A stretch of DNA of 64,000 bases from Thalassospira sp. HJ. GTDB lineage: Bacteria > Pseudomonadota > Alphaproteobacteria > Rhodospirillales > Thalassospiraceae. Of the stretch, positions 1 to 8,517 are shown piece by piece. Under the pieces are notes generated by a model. That model saw only the letters and a list, made by a program, of their open reading frames with translations, was not told where the DNA came from and did no database searches. Where the stretch lies: positions 310,001 through 374,000 of the forward strand of contig NZ_JYII01000010.1 in the NCBI RefSeq assembly GCF_000948415.1. Reading direction: 5' to 3'. The position numbers and the translations under genes are program-made. Each line of letters starts with the position of its first letter. The stretch's first letter is position 1.

Positions 1-17
1 TTTAGCGGAGTAAAACG

Positions 18-302
18 ATGGATAAGTATGAAAACAATTTGATCAAGCGTACAGACAGTTGGATCGCGGCACGTTCGGGCGAAGAAACATTGATGATGCA
101 GGTGCAAACCGGCCAGTACATGAGTTTGAACGATACAGCAACGGCGGTTTGGGAGGCGCTGGAGAAACCAGCGATGTTCCAAGACGTGGTTGCAGCAGTC
201 GTCTCCGAGTTCGAGGTCTCTGAAGAACAGGCTGAGCGTGACGTCGAAACCCTGCTTGATGGTTTGATCAAGAACGATGTTTTGAGCGTTGAAAAGAGTT
301 AG
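18..302 (+). CDS. PqqD-family small protein
   Basis: A 94-residue PqqD-like protein. Known members of this family are small winged-helix proteins that bind a peptide and hand it to a modifying enzyme; other members occur as orphans in exopolysaccharide loci together with HprK-like kinases and nucleotidyltransferases. The family signature is seen at residues 35-48 (MSLNDTATAVWEAL, pattern hydrophobic-N-x-T-A-x-x-h-W), followed by an acidic helical half and a closing strand LLDGLIKNDVL. The ATG is preceded by GGAG seven bases upstream. It is the last gene of an operon whose upstream part lies outside the window, because a terminator hairpin follows. The opposite-strand neighbour is a nucleotidyltransferase, a common partner. 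The client peptide is not visible here, so the role is inferred only at family level. Confidence 0.85.
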   Translation: MDKYENNLIKRTDSWIAARSGEETLMMQVQTGQYMSLNDTATAVWEALEKPAMFQDVVAAVVSEFEVSEEQAERDVETLLDGLIKNDVLSVEKS

Positions 303-367
303 AGCCTTTCTCTGATCGGCAGGTTCCACTGCCCGGAATTTTTTGTGGAGTGTCTTTGCAGTTTTGA

Positions 368-408
368 GGCGGGAATTGGCAGACCAGATCGCCGATTTCC
401 CGCCTTTT
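368..408 (+). terminator. Rho-independent terminator after the PqqD gene
   Basis: GGCGGGAA (368-375) pairs with TTCCCGCC (397-404), with partial extra pairing inside (TTGGC against GCCGA), and is followed at once by TTTTGTG. It lies 66 bases after the PqqD stop codon, on the strand of that gene. Confidence 0.6.
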
Positions 409-513
409 GTGTTCTTGAGGGCTTTTTTTCATGCTCTTCACTTTTGCGACTTTCGAAGGGCAGTTCTACAGTCGGCAGAAGCTCGTCGAGAGGAAACAAA
501 GGCATCCTTTTCT

Positions 514-533
514 GCTAGGGTCGTGACCCTAGC
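514..533. repeat. Perfect 9+9 bp palindrome carrying CTAGGGTC ends
   Basis: GCTAGGGTC (514-522) and GACCCTAGC (525-533) are exact reverse complements separated by two bases (GT). The palindrome overlaps the stop codon of the nucleotidyltransferase gene on the minus strand. The arms share the CTAGGGTC sequence with the terminal inverted repeats of the MITE-like element at 16998-17159, so it may be a scar of the same element family. A terminator hairpin is also possible, since TTTTTCCTTTT follows on the plus strand, but a two-base loop is too tight for a normal hairpin. Confidence 0.5.
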
Positions 534-1842
534 CATCTGTTTTTCCTTTTATAAACCGCTTGAGCCAAAAAACGGGGCGGAGAAAAATATACAAGGGAAA
601 AAGTGCGGATGGCAATTGTAACTCGGAAAGGTCTTCAAAATTGATCAGCCAGCGCAATGTGAGGCGCATGCGATATGAAAAGGTTGATTTCAAATGGAAT
701 TGCCGCAAGAAAATCAAGGTTCGAGCCCACCTTGGAGAAACCTCTTTGCCTAATTGGCTTGACTCGCAAAAAGAACAACGAAATGCAGAAATCAGCCGTC
801 TATATCGTTTTGATCTTGGCGCCGAAGGCGGTGTGCTAATTTTCAACTCTTTTCCATAAAACGTACGGATAAAGTCCAGACTGCTAAACATCACATCAGA
901 AAGGTCATATTTGCGAGCAAGGCGAACTGCCTCGTTATAGTCATCGGATGGAATGATTTTGCTAAATGCGACGATATCGTCCATCCATTTCAAATATATC
1001 CAGAAGTGTTTTGCACCATGTGCGAGAAGATAAAGCAGGTTGTCTGAATGCCCTAGGGTTGGAAGGACTTTTCCTGTTAACGCAATGACCGTGCGTTTGT
1101 GCCACAACTCATCGAAGGCAATATCAAGATAGTTCGGGTTTTCAAAAAGACGCCAGTGAATTTCAATCCGGGTAGAAGCAAACTCATAGCAAGCGACATT
1201 GTCGCGGGCCATGAAAATTTTTTGCTGTAAATTCGATAAATCAGCCTTGGGATGCAGGCGTATAAAACCTTTCGTTCTTAGTATCTTATCAACTTTCCTC
1301 ACATCCTCCTGAGAAATAAGAAAATCCAAATCAAGGCTTCGGCGGTAGATGCTGCTGCCATGAATCTGTTGCGAAAGTACCGGTCCTTTGATGGCCAAAA
1401 AGCGGATGCAGTGTTGATCAAATATATCGCTGACATTATGCAATGTGCGAAGAAGCTTCATTGCACGCATGGACTGCTGTTTGTAAGATTTGGTGATTTT
1501 GCTTTGGACATTTGGCGGAATTGGCGAAGACGGATATGACGCGAGCTGATTGCAAAGCGGAGACAGATAGCCGTGGCGATTTGCCATTACAACAAACCGT
1601 TTCCAGTCCCATGTGGGCGTAGTGTCCAAATGTATTTCTTGGCGGGCCAGTTCTGAAGGTGGGTTGCAAAGTTCCAAAAGAAGATCCAGTTCGCTGAACC
1701 GATTTTTGGTGCTGATAAAAGGAGGTAATTTCGACAATTTCACAAATCCACAGGTTTGGGCAGGGAGTAGTATATTCGTTTGGCAAAAGATGGACACTGC
1801 GCAGAATTTAAGGTGTTTTTTGCGGCAAGAGACTGATATCAA
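529..1842 (-). CDS. Nucleotidyltransferase family protein (PF14907-like)
   Basis: A 437-residue protein resembling the 'uncharacterised nucleotidyltransferase' family PF14907. The characteristic core is seen at residues 148-178: FLAIKGP (the 'LKGxxL' element), then YRRSLDLDFLIS, where D171 and D173 fit the paired metal-binding aspartates of the polymerase-beta fold. Homologues sit next to PqqD and HprK-like genes in exopolysaccharide loci and also in some lasso-peptide clusters. The start is uncertain: the first 33 residues are Cys-rich and unconvincing, no ribosome-binding site is seen, and a GTG at 1743 is an alternative. It is transcribed divergently from the membrane protein gene to the right. 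The nucleotide donor and acceptor cannot be read from the sequence. Confidence 0.75.
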   Translation of the reverse strand: MISVSCRKKHLKFCAVSIFCQTNILLPAQTCGFVKLSKLPPFISTKNRFSELDLLLELCNPPSELARQEIHLDTTPTWDWKRFVVMANRHGYLSPLCNQLASYPSSPIPPNVQSKITKSYKQQSMRAMKLLRTLHNVSDIFDQHCIRFLAIKGPVLSQQIHGSSIYRRSLDLDFLISQEDVRKVDKILRTKGFIRLHPKADLSNLQQKIFMARDNVACYEFASTRIEIHWRLFENPNYLDIAFDELWHKRTVIALTGKVLPTLGHSDNLLYLLAHGAKHFWIYLKWMDDIVAFSKIIPSDDYNEAVRLARKYDLSDVMFSSLDFIRTFYGKELKISTPPSAPRSKRYRRLISAFRCSFCESSQLGKEVSPRWARTLIFLRQFHLKSTFSYRMRLTLRWLINFEDLSELQLPSALFPLYIFLRPVFWLKRFIKGKTDG

Positions 1843-1988
1843 AATTGACTAATTTGGATGGCATACTGTGTTCCACAACAGTGTACCAGAAGGTGGATGA
1901 TGACAGTCATGTGCGCGAGGGTATCTTTCGGGGAGTGCGATTTTGCGCAGGAGGTCATCGTAAGTGGTCTTCATTTTCAAACAAGGGG

Positions 1989-3602
1989 ATGCCGTTGAAA
2001 ATTGAAGTGCGTGCCCCGGACTCTCTTGCCCATATGGTGTTTTTTATTCTGGCGTTACTGACCTTATCATGGGTTTGCTATGATGGTTTGTGGGGGCAGT
2101 TGGTTACCTATGGGGCGGGTTCGGACATCTGGGAACATGTGGCAGTTCTCAAAGCCTGGTCGCAAAATATTCTCCATCCGTCTCATCCGCAAGTGAATGT
2201 AGATGCCGGGTCCCCGCGATATTCGCCGCTATACTTATGTTATGCCATCATTGTTGCTGCCACGGGCTTACCGCCTTTGCAGATGATCGGATGGATCGGC
2301 ATTGTCCACTTTATCCTTTTGCTTGTCGGATTGCGTTGGTTTGCTTTGGCATATTATCGATCCGTTTGGGCACCGGTTATTACCCTGATCGTAATGTTGA
2401 CCTTTTGGGGGATAGGTTGGGGGTGGTCCAACGCTTATGGCTTACGCAGCCTAATATTGGTCTCGTCTTACCCTTCAATCGGAGTGTTTGGTCTCAGCTT
2501 TATTCTGTTCGGGTTTGCCCTGCGCTTGATCCGTCAGCCGCAAGAACTTTCCAATGTTCAGGGAGCCGCTTTTTGTGGCTTGGTTTTTGTCATAATCTTA
2601 AGTCACTTCCTTACCGCCATTTTTGCCGGTGTTTTTGGTCTTTCATTGCTGTTCTTTGAGAAATCCACCAATCCCCGAAATAAAAGAAAGATTGTTTGTT
2701 GGGCGGCGGTTGCTTTCGCCCTTGCTTTACTTTGGCCCTGGTACTCCCTCGGAGGGGTCCTGTTTACCAATGATCTTGCCTTGCAAGCAAACTGGCTAAA
2801 AGCTGAATCTTTTCCTGAACTTGACAGGATAGCCAGATTGAACAGCACGGGCCGAAGAAAGTATTTTTATGACATGGACCAACTTCTGCTCAGAGCTGGT
2901 GTGGGTCTGGTTGGTTTTCTATTTCTGCCAGTTGTCTGGAAATTTCTCCCCCGTTATCGCGCTATCGTTATGATGGCAGGCATTTTCATTGGATTGTTGA
3001 TGATCAATGCTGTCTTGCCGATCGCCCTTGGGCATCGGTATCTTTTTTTTGCATTGGTTGCCGCTCATCTGTGTCTGGTTGCGGTGTTTGTTGAGGCCAT
3101 CAGAATTCAGAACGTTGTGGGGCGTTTTTTCGGTATTGTTTTGGTTTCCTTGGTGCTTGTTGTGTTTGGCATCCAGAAAGTCAGCCAGACTTATCGCCAA
3201 TATATACAAAGCGTTGTTATCAGTTTTGATCGTGACGCCAGTGAAAGTCCGGTTGTCAGGCGCAATAAGGCGATCGCAGAGCATCTTTCAGAAGAATCGA
3301 TCATCGCATCAGACCTCACGACGGCATTCAGTCTGGCAGCTTTCATAGGTAAGGTGATGATTCCCAAGCGGGGGCATTACTTTATTAAAGACGGGTCACA
3401 ACGCAAGAAAGACCTGCGCATCATACTCGATCCTGAAACGGATGATCGGTTGCGAAGAGTATTGCTAGACCGCTATGGAGTGACAGACTTGATTGTCACA
3501 AAACAAAACAGGTCACCTGAGTTGGAGACATTTTGCCACAAAGAATCTGTGGCTGTTGTTATCGTCGGAGATGATCAGGTCTGCAAGTTAAGGCAGTCAT
3601 AG
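1989..3602 (+). CDS. Polytopic membrane protein, glycan-locus type
   Basis: A 537-residue integral membrane protein with about 11-12 hydrophobic segments spread over the first 420 residues and a soluble C-terminal domain of about 120 residues. The layout (many helices, then a small extracytoplasmic domain; large first periplasmic loop after helix 1 containing GAGSDIWEH) resembles GT-C glycosyltransferases or Wzy/O-antigen-ligase-like proteins, but no family signature is certain. The reading frame is open back to a TTG at 1845, but residues before the ATG at 1989 are hydrophilic and unlike a membrane-protein start, and AAGGGG precedes this ATG. It is followed 54 bases later by an ABC exporter and is probably in the same operon. 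Confidence 0.7.
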   Translation: MPLKIEVRAPDSLAHMVFFILALLTLSWVCYDGLWGQLVTYGAGSDIWEHVAVLKAWSQNILHPSHPQVNVDAGSPRYSPLYLCYAIIVAATGLPPLQMIGWIGIVHFILLLVGLRWFALAYYRSVWAPVITLIVMLTFWGIGWGWSNAYGLRSLILVSSYPSIGVFGLSFILFGFALRLIRQPQELSNVQGAAFCGLVFVIILSHFLTAIFAGVFGLSLLFFEKSTNPRNKRKIVCWAAVAFALALLWPWYSLGGVLFTNDLALQANWLKAESFPELDRIARLNSTGRRKYFYDMDQLLLRAGVGLVGFLFLPVVWKFLPRYRAIVMMAGIFIGLLMINAVLPIALGHRYLFFALVAAHLCLVAVFVEAIRIQNVVGRFFGIVLVSLVLVVFGIQKVSQTYRQYIQSVVISFDRDASESPVVRRNKAIAEHLSEESIIASDLTTAFSLAAFIGKVMIPKRGHYFIKDGSQRKKDLRIILDPETDDRLRRVLLDRYGVTDLIVTKQNRSPELETFCHKESVAVVIVGDDQVCKLRQS

Positions 3603-3656
3603 TGGCCATTTCAGGAAGTTTTCCATCGGCAATCTGCAATTGAAGTGAGGAACCCC

Positions 3657-5495
3657 ATGGAGGGAACATTTACGGGTTTTCTGAGATATGCCCGAAAAAC
3701 AATCGCTGGGGTGTTTGTTCTTTCGCTTTGCGGCGCACTTACCGAAGGCATTGGTTTGATGTTGATTTTGCCAATGCTGGGTTTGTTGGGGCTAGGAGAC
3801 AGCATTGCCGGATCAAGGCTTTTAAACTTGGCAGAATATGTCGATTTTCTGGCGATCCCGACTAAGCTAAGTGTCATCTTGGTTCTGTTTGCCGGTATTA
3901 TCTCCGTTCGTTTGATGATCGTATATCATCGTTCGCTTCAAGTGTCGAAATTGCGCCTGGATTTTGGTCGGTATTTGTTTCAGCGCATCTGGAACACGCT
4001 GATTGGCGGTGAATGGTATTTTTTGGCCGCCAGACGCCGTAGCGATTTTATCCATTCCCTAACCATTGAGGTACAGCGTCTTTCCAATGGTCTGGCTGAA
4101 GTTCTGCGTTTTGTATCTTCTGTGATCTTGATGCTGGTTTATATGGTCTTTGCCTTTCAACTGTCTTGGCAATTGACATGCTTGGTGATTGTCATGGCAG
4201 GAGCAATTTTTGCCATTACGGCGGGCACAAGACACCGGAGCTTGCAAACAGGGCGGGATGTTCTGGGGCATGGACGGAAGACAAGCCATGTGATGACGCA
4301 GTATCTGGATGGCCTAGCATATGCCAAGGCCAATGGGATAGAAGCGCAACTGACGACCGAATTTATGTATCGGCAAGGTCTAACTTTCGAAGCGCGGCAA
4401 ACCCACCAGAGAATGATGGCAAGCAGCAACTTCCTGTTGCAGTGGCTTAGCATGATTGGGCTGGTTGTATTTTTATGGCTTGGGATTGAGGTTTTCAACC
4501 TGGACTTTGCCACACTGCTGATAATGGTAATGATTCTTAGTCGCTTGTTGCCAGTCTGGTCCGGGCTCGAGAAGAATCTTCATGCGATTTTACACATCTG
4601 GCCGTCCTGTCAGTATCTGATGTCTCTGGAACGTGAACTTGTGCCGCAATTATCAGAACATTCAAATTATTCAGGAATCAAAGCCGCGCACAGAACCAGA
4701 ATATCATCAGAGCCTTATCAAGACCCAAAGCCTGTTGAAAAGATCAAGCTAGAGACTGAGGTCGCGTTAAAAGGCGTGTTTATGCACCATTTAAACACGC
4801 CTGATGAGGATATTCTGACAGATATAAATTTGACAATCCCTGCGCAGAAAATAACGGCGATAACAGGCCCGTCAGGAGCCGGAAAAACAAGTTTGAGCTC
4901 GCTTGTCGCCGGTCTGCTGCCAGTTTCACAGGGAACGATCACGATTGACGGCACGGATATCAAGGACTTGAGCCGGCAGGCATGGTGTGCATCCATTTCC
5001 TATATGCCCCAGGAAAACTTTATGCTCGACGGTTCGGTGGCAGACAATTTGCGTTGGCATGCCCCAGGCTGCAGTCTGCGTGAGATGCACGATGCCTTGA
5101 AACATGCAGGGGCCATGGATTTTTTGTGTCAACATCCAGCCCCCCTTGAGTATCTGGTGGGGGAAAATGGACGGAACCTGTCTGGCGGTGAACGCCAACG
5201 CTTAATGTTGGCCTGTATGCTGGTACGCAAGCCGCAACTTCTGATTTTGGATGAGGTGACAAATGCGCTTGATCTCAACAATCAACATCAAATTCTCAAT
5301 TATCTGCAGACTCAGAAAGGAAAGGTAACGATCCTGATCATCACGCATAATAATCATATGCTTGAAATTGCAGACCAGATTGTTCGACTGGAAAATGGCG
5401 CGATCAAGAATGTTGACAACTACTCTTCGTCTGGTGCGCCAGGTATGTTGGGCAATGCCTGCGTGCAACGGTATGACGAGGGCAGTGAGACTTGA
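3657..5495 (+). CDS. ABC exporter, fused membrane and ATPase domains
   Basis: A 612-residue half-transporter of the ABC exporter class. An N-terminal domain of about 320 residues carries six membrane helices, a linker of about 60 residues follows, and the C-terminal ATPase contains Walker A GPSGAGKTS (about residues 403-411), the signature LSGGERQR (about 507-514) and Walker B LLILDEVTNALD (about 526-537). Exporters of this class move lipids, oligosaccharides or peptides out of the cytoplasm as homodimers. The ATG at 3657 is preferred because GAGG lies six bases before it; an upstream GTG at 3645 has no such site. It lies between a membrane protein and glycan O-acylation genes, which points to export of a surface-glycan intermediate. 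A peptide substrate cannot be excluded given the nearby PqqD gene. Confidence 0.9.
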   Translation: MEGTFTGFLRYARKTIAGVFVLSLCGALTEGIGLMLILPMLGLLGLGDSIAGSRLLNLAEYVDFLAIPTKLSVILVLFAGIISVRLMIVYHRSLQVSKLRLDFGRYLFQRIWNTLIGGEWYFLAARRRSDFIHSLTIEVQRLSNGLAEVLRFVSSVILMLVYMVFAFQLSWQLTCLVIVMAGAIFAITAGTRHRSLQTGRDVLGHGRKTSHVMTQYLDGLAYAKANGIEAQLTTEFMYRQGLTFEARQTHQRMMASSNFLLQWLSMIGLVVFLWLGIEVFNLDFATLLIMVMILSRLLPVWSGLEKNLHAILHIWPSCQYLMSLERELVPQLSEHSNYSGIKAAHRTRISSEPYQDPKPVEKIKLETEVALKGVFMHHLNTPDEDILTDINLTIPAQKITAITGPSGAGKTSLSSLVAGLLPVSQGTITIDGTDIKDLSRQAWCASISYMPQENFMLDGSVADNLRWHAPGCSLREMHDALKHAGAMDFLCQHPAPLEYLVGENGRNLSGGERQRLMLACMLVRKPQLLILDEVTNALDLNNQHQILNYLQTQKGKVTILIITHNNHMLEIADQIVRLENGAIKNVDNYSSSGAPGMLGNACVQRYDEGSET

Positions 5496-5497
5496 AC

Positions 5498-6631
5498 ATG
5501 TTTGGTGAGATTGTGGATGCGTTGTCTGGTGACTTCATTTGGTTGCCATTTGCAGTGCTCGCTTTGAGTCTGGTGCATATGTCGCAGATCCCAAAACGCG
5601 AATATCGTGTTGGTTTGGCTAATCTGCTTGCGGTCCTGTTGGGGGGCGTTCTGGTTGTAGTTTGTACCAATGCCGTCTTCAACAGAATGGATTTGGAGCG
5701 AAGGTCCGCAATTGTACGGGAAAAATGGTATGTGCCGGAAGGCGCAAATAAAGGTCCAGTCATGATGTTGATCGGATCAAGCTATACCCGGCATGGCATC
5801 AATCCTGAGATCGTCAACAAAATCTGGGCTGCTGAGAATATTCATACACGACTTATGACGCGCGCTGCAGGCGGGGCCTCACGTCTGGAGCAATGGATAC
5901 TCCTTGAAGATGCTCAAAAGGTGCTTGGTCGTATGCCGGAACAAGTCATGTTCGAGATCCATTCTCAATGGGATGCTGTTCCGCTGTATGGGCTTAAAAA
6001 CCCCATGTCTTCAAGAGCCATCAACCAGATTACGGATTCTACTTTGCGCTGGGCGTTTCTGGCTGTTTTGTATGACGACAGATTTGCCGCCCAAGGGAAG
6101 ACATATCCGACAGGCCTGAATACGGTGGTAGAAATCGTCAAACACTATCTGGCAGGAAAGGTCAATTTTGGACTGGCGCAAAAACAGAACATGATCGTGC
6201 ATGCTTCCGCCCGATCTACATCTGCTTTCAGGCCGCTTGCCATGCGTAAGGCCTCGGTCGATCTAGCAAAGCTAAGTCAATGGCTTGCAACGCCGGCACC
6301 ATATGACGAGACCGCGCCCAGTTTATCAGAATCCAATCCCTGGCTGGATGTTTATTTTTCAGATGTGAAGTCCCGTATAGAGGCAGCTGGAGGGCGGTTG
6401 GCGGGCTATTATTCATTGCCGAACAGTTCGCCGAACTTTCGCGGATATACGCGGCAGTTTTGTGCATGGAAGGCAGATTCATATTGCTTGAATGCCAACC
6501 TGCCCGATGTCTTTCGCGACTATGGATCGGTCGATATGTGGTACGATTACACGCACTTACTTGACAAAGGTGCGGAACTGGTTTCGGTCTGGTTTGCCTA
6601 TCGCCTTATCAAAGACAAGGTGGTGTCGTGA
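5498..6631 (+). CDS. SGNH/AlgJ-like glycan O-acylation protein
   Basis: A 377-residue protein with one or two N-terminal membrane helices (about residues 12-58) and a periplasmic SGNH-hydrolase-like domain. The block I motif reads LIGSSYTRHG (about residues 91-100) with the nucleophilic Ser in GSS, and the C-terminal block V reads DYTHLLDKGA, supplying the Asp-x-x-His pair. AlgJ, AlgX and related proteins work with MBOAT proteins to put acetyl groups on exported polysaccharide, and the next gene is an MBOAT protein whose GTG start overlaps this stop codon. The start could also be TTG 5492, which overlaps the ABC-exporter stop; either way the genes are translationally coupled. Function follows from motif plus context; whole-length similarity to AlgJ is weak. 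Confidence 0.75.
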   Translation: MFGEIVDALSGDFIWLPFAVLALSLVHMSQIPKREYRVGLANLLAVLLGGVLVVVCTNAVFNRMDLERRSAIVREKWYVPEGANKGPVMMLIGSSYTRHGINPEIVNKIWAAENIHTRLMTRAAGGASRLEQWILLEDAQKVLGRMPEQVMFEIHSQWDAVPLYGLKNPMSSRAINQITDSTLRWAFLAVLYDDRFAAQGKTYPTGLNTVVEIVKHYLAGKVNFGLAQKQNMIVHASARSTSAFRPLAMRKASVDLAKLSQWLATPAPYDETAPSLSESNPWLDVYFSDVKSRIEAAGGRLAGYYSLPNSSPNFRGYTRQFCAWKADSYCLNANLPDVFRDYGSVDMWYDYTHLLDKGAELVSVWFAYRLIKDKVVS

Positions 6632-8022
6632 TCTTCAATTCTTGGTCCTTTGTCTTTTTTTTTGTCATTGTCTGTGCTGTTCATTGGGGACTTCGGTCGC
6701 ACAACTTGCGTCATATCTGGCTATTGTCGGCAAGTTACCTGTTTTATGGCTGGTGGGACTGGTATTTTCTCGGATTAATCATTGCGGTCAGTTTGTTGGC
6801 ATACGGGGCAGCGCTACTTCTTGTAGCGGTGCCAGCGCACAAGAAGGCTATATTGTGGGTGGCCATCACCGGTATGCTCGCCGTTTTGGGAGTGTTTAAA
6901 TACTTCAACTTCTTTATTGCAGGATTGATGCCGCTTCTTGTCGCATTCGGTGTGCATCATGACATTTTGCTACAGAATGTTATTTTGCCAGTCGGCATCA
7001 GTTTTTATGTTTTTCAATCTATTAGCTATGTCGTGGATGTTTCATCGGGGAGGATTGCTGCGGATCGGTCTGTAATAAGGGTTATGCTCTATATTGCTTT
7101 CTTCCCCCAGCTTGTGGCCGGCCCGATTGTTCGCGCCGCCCAGTTCTTTCCTCAGTTGGGGTGTTTCCGCCATTTTTCAAAAAGATCGTTTTACTGGGGG
7201 ATGCGGCTTGTTCTGTTAGGATTGGTCTACAAAATTCTGATTGCAGATAACCTGACGCCATTTATTGACCCCGTATTCGACAATATTGCAAATTATGATC
7301 GGATGTCCTTGATCGGTGCGCTGGTGGGTTTTCACGTTAAGATCTATTTTGACTTTGCCGGATATTCAACGATTGCCATTGGTGTTGCGTACATGCTTGG
7401 CTTTCATTTGCCTCGTAATTTTAAGTTTCCATACAGTGCGCCAAATCCAACGGAATTTTGGCATCGCTGGCACATTTCACTGTCGCAATGGTTCCGTGAT
7501 TATCTGTTCATTCCGCTCGGAGGACGGGGATCAGGATTTACTGTATATAGTCGCAACCTGATGCTGACCATGGTGCTTGCCGGATTGTGGCACGGGGCGG
7601 CTGTTGGATTTGTCTTATGGGGATGTGGGCATGGCTTGTTGCTGATTGCGCATAAATTTGTTATGGCGCACAAGATAAGCCGCGCGGTGCCGCGTATCGT
7701 GTCTTTTGCCTTCACGCAGCTTTGCGTTTTGGTTTTGTGGTCTGGGTTTCGTCTTTCAGACTTGGATAGTCTGATGGTTTTCTGGACAAGAGTTGGCCGG
7801 GCAGATCCCCTTGATGGAGGGGAGGCGTTCTTGGGCGTGGGGAGCATCTGTCTGTTTCTGGTCCCTTTGATCGCGGATCACGTTCTGGGGACTGTTCGCG
7901 CAAGTCAGCGTATTCCAACCGTTCCCACCCCTTTGTTCTGGTTGCTGTGCGGGATAGTTGTTGCCTTGATTTTTTTAGCCTATCCGGTTCAAAGCCCTCA
8001 TTTCATTTATTTTCAATTTTAA
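6628..8022 (+). CDS. MBOAT-family O-acyltransferase (AlgI-like)
   Basis: A 464-residue membrane-bound O-acyltransferase. Ten or more hydrophobic segments surround the family motifs: FFPQLVAGPIVR (residues 156-167), the RWH motif HRWHISLSQWFRDYL starting near residue 279, and the catalytic histidine in GLWHGA near residue 321. Members such as AlgI pass an acetyl group across the inner membrane to periplasmic SGNH-type partners. The start is GTG, overlapping the stop of the preceding SGNH gene in a GTGA arrangement, which supports a two-gene acetylation unit. Length is close to the usual 460-500 residues. This is one of the firmest calls in the glycan region; the sugar acceptor is unknown. Confidence 0.93.
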   Translation: MIFNSWSFVFFFVIVCAVHWGLRSHNLRHIWLLSASYLFYGWWDWYFLGLIIAVSLLAYGAALLLVAVPAHKKAILWVAITGMLAVLGVFKYFNFFIAGLMPLLVAFGVHHDILLQNVILPVGISFYVFQSISYVVDVSSGRIAADRSVIRVMLYIAFFPQLVAGPIVRAAQFFPQLGCFRHFSKRSFYWGMRLVLLGLVYKILIADNLTPFIDPVFDNIANYDRMSLIGALVGFHVKIYFDFAGYSTIAIGVAYMLGFHLPRNFKFPYSAPNPTEFWHRWHISLSQWFRDYLFIPLGGRGSGFTVYSRNLMLTMVLAGLWHGAAVGFVLWGCGHGLLLIAHKFVMAHKISRAVPRIVSFAFTQLCVLVLWSGFRLSDLDSLMVFWTRVGRADPLDGGEAFLGVGSICLFLVPLIADHVLGTVRASQRIPTVPTPLFWLLCGIVVALIFLAYPVQSPHFIYFQF

Positions 8023-8141
8023 GTTCGGTTTGCCTATGTTTTTAATTGTATTTTACACTCTTGATTGCCAATATCTCTTGTGTCATACCCGATCACCACT
8101 TAAAGATTACCAAGTTTTGAGAAAAGAATTAAAGGTAGGTA

Positions 8142-8504
8142 ATGGGGCCACTATACAAATTCATTGCGTCGGTCAGTTCTTTCGCCTTGTTTTCGGGGGG
8201 ATTTTTTGCCGGTAAGTCTGCGCAAGCTGTTGAGGTGGACACTGAAGCTGCTGTCTCTTCTTCCTCTAATCCTGAGCGCATCTTACAAGATGAACAACTC
8301 TCTAGTCTGCTCGACGATGTTATCAAGGCCCATGCTGAAATTCGTGTGGCTCAGGCAGACACACCTCCTTCTCCAAACCAAGATCTTTTGGATATCCCTG
8401 ATCCTATTATTCCTAATGTCGATTCGACCCCCTTTTTTACTCCGATACCCGGTGGAGATGTCGCAGGAGATGACATTTCTGCGAGTGGGGCGGACGCTTC
8501 ATAA
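8142..8504 (+). CDS. Small secreted protein, unknown function
   Basis: A 120-residue protein with a clear signal peptide: n-region MGPLYK, a hydrophobic core IASVSSFALFSGGFFAG and a cleavage site after KSAQA near residue 30. The mature part is acidic and low in complexity, with Ser/Glu/Asp-rich and Pro/Asp-rich stretches (DIPDPIIPNVD, PIPGGDVAGDD) and no Cys. The ATG has an AGGTAGG site just upstream. I recognise no family. It lies between the O-acetylation genes and a glycosyltransferase, so it could be a small periplasmic accessory of the polysaccharide system or an exported peptide substrate. It is short and disordered-looking, so it could also be the remnant of a longer protein. Confidence 0.6.
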   Translation: MGPLYKFIASVSSFALFSGGFFAGKSAQAVEVDTEAAVSSSSNPERILQDEQLSSLLDDVIKAHAEIRVAQADTPPSPNQDLLDIPDPIIPNVDSTPFFTPIPGGDVAGDDISASGADAS

Positions 8505-8517
8505 ATTTTGACACAAA

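Noticed and set aside
343-621. Plus-strand open frame of 92 codons after the PqqD gene
   Set aside because: It runs through the terminator hairpin and the 3' end of the nucleotidyltransferase gene, has no ribosome-binding site and a composition unlike a real protein (Phe/Cys/Arg-rich).
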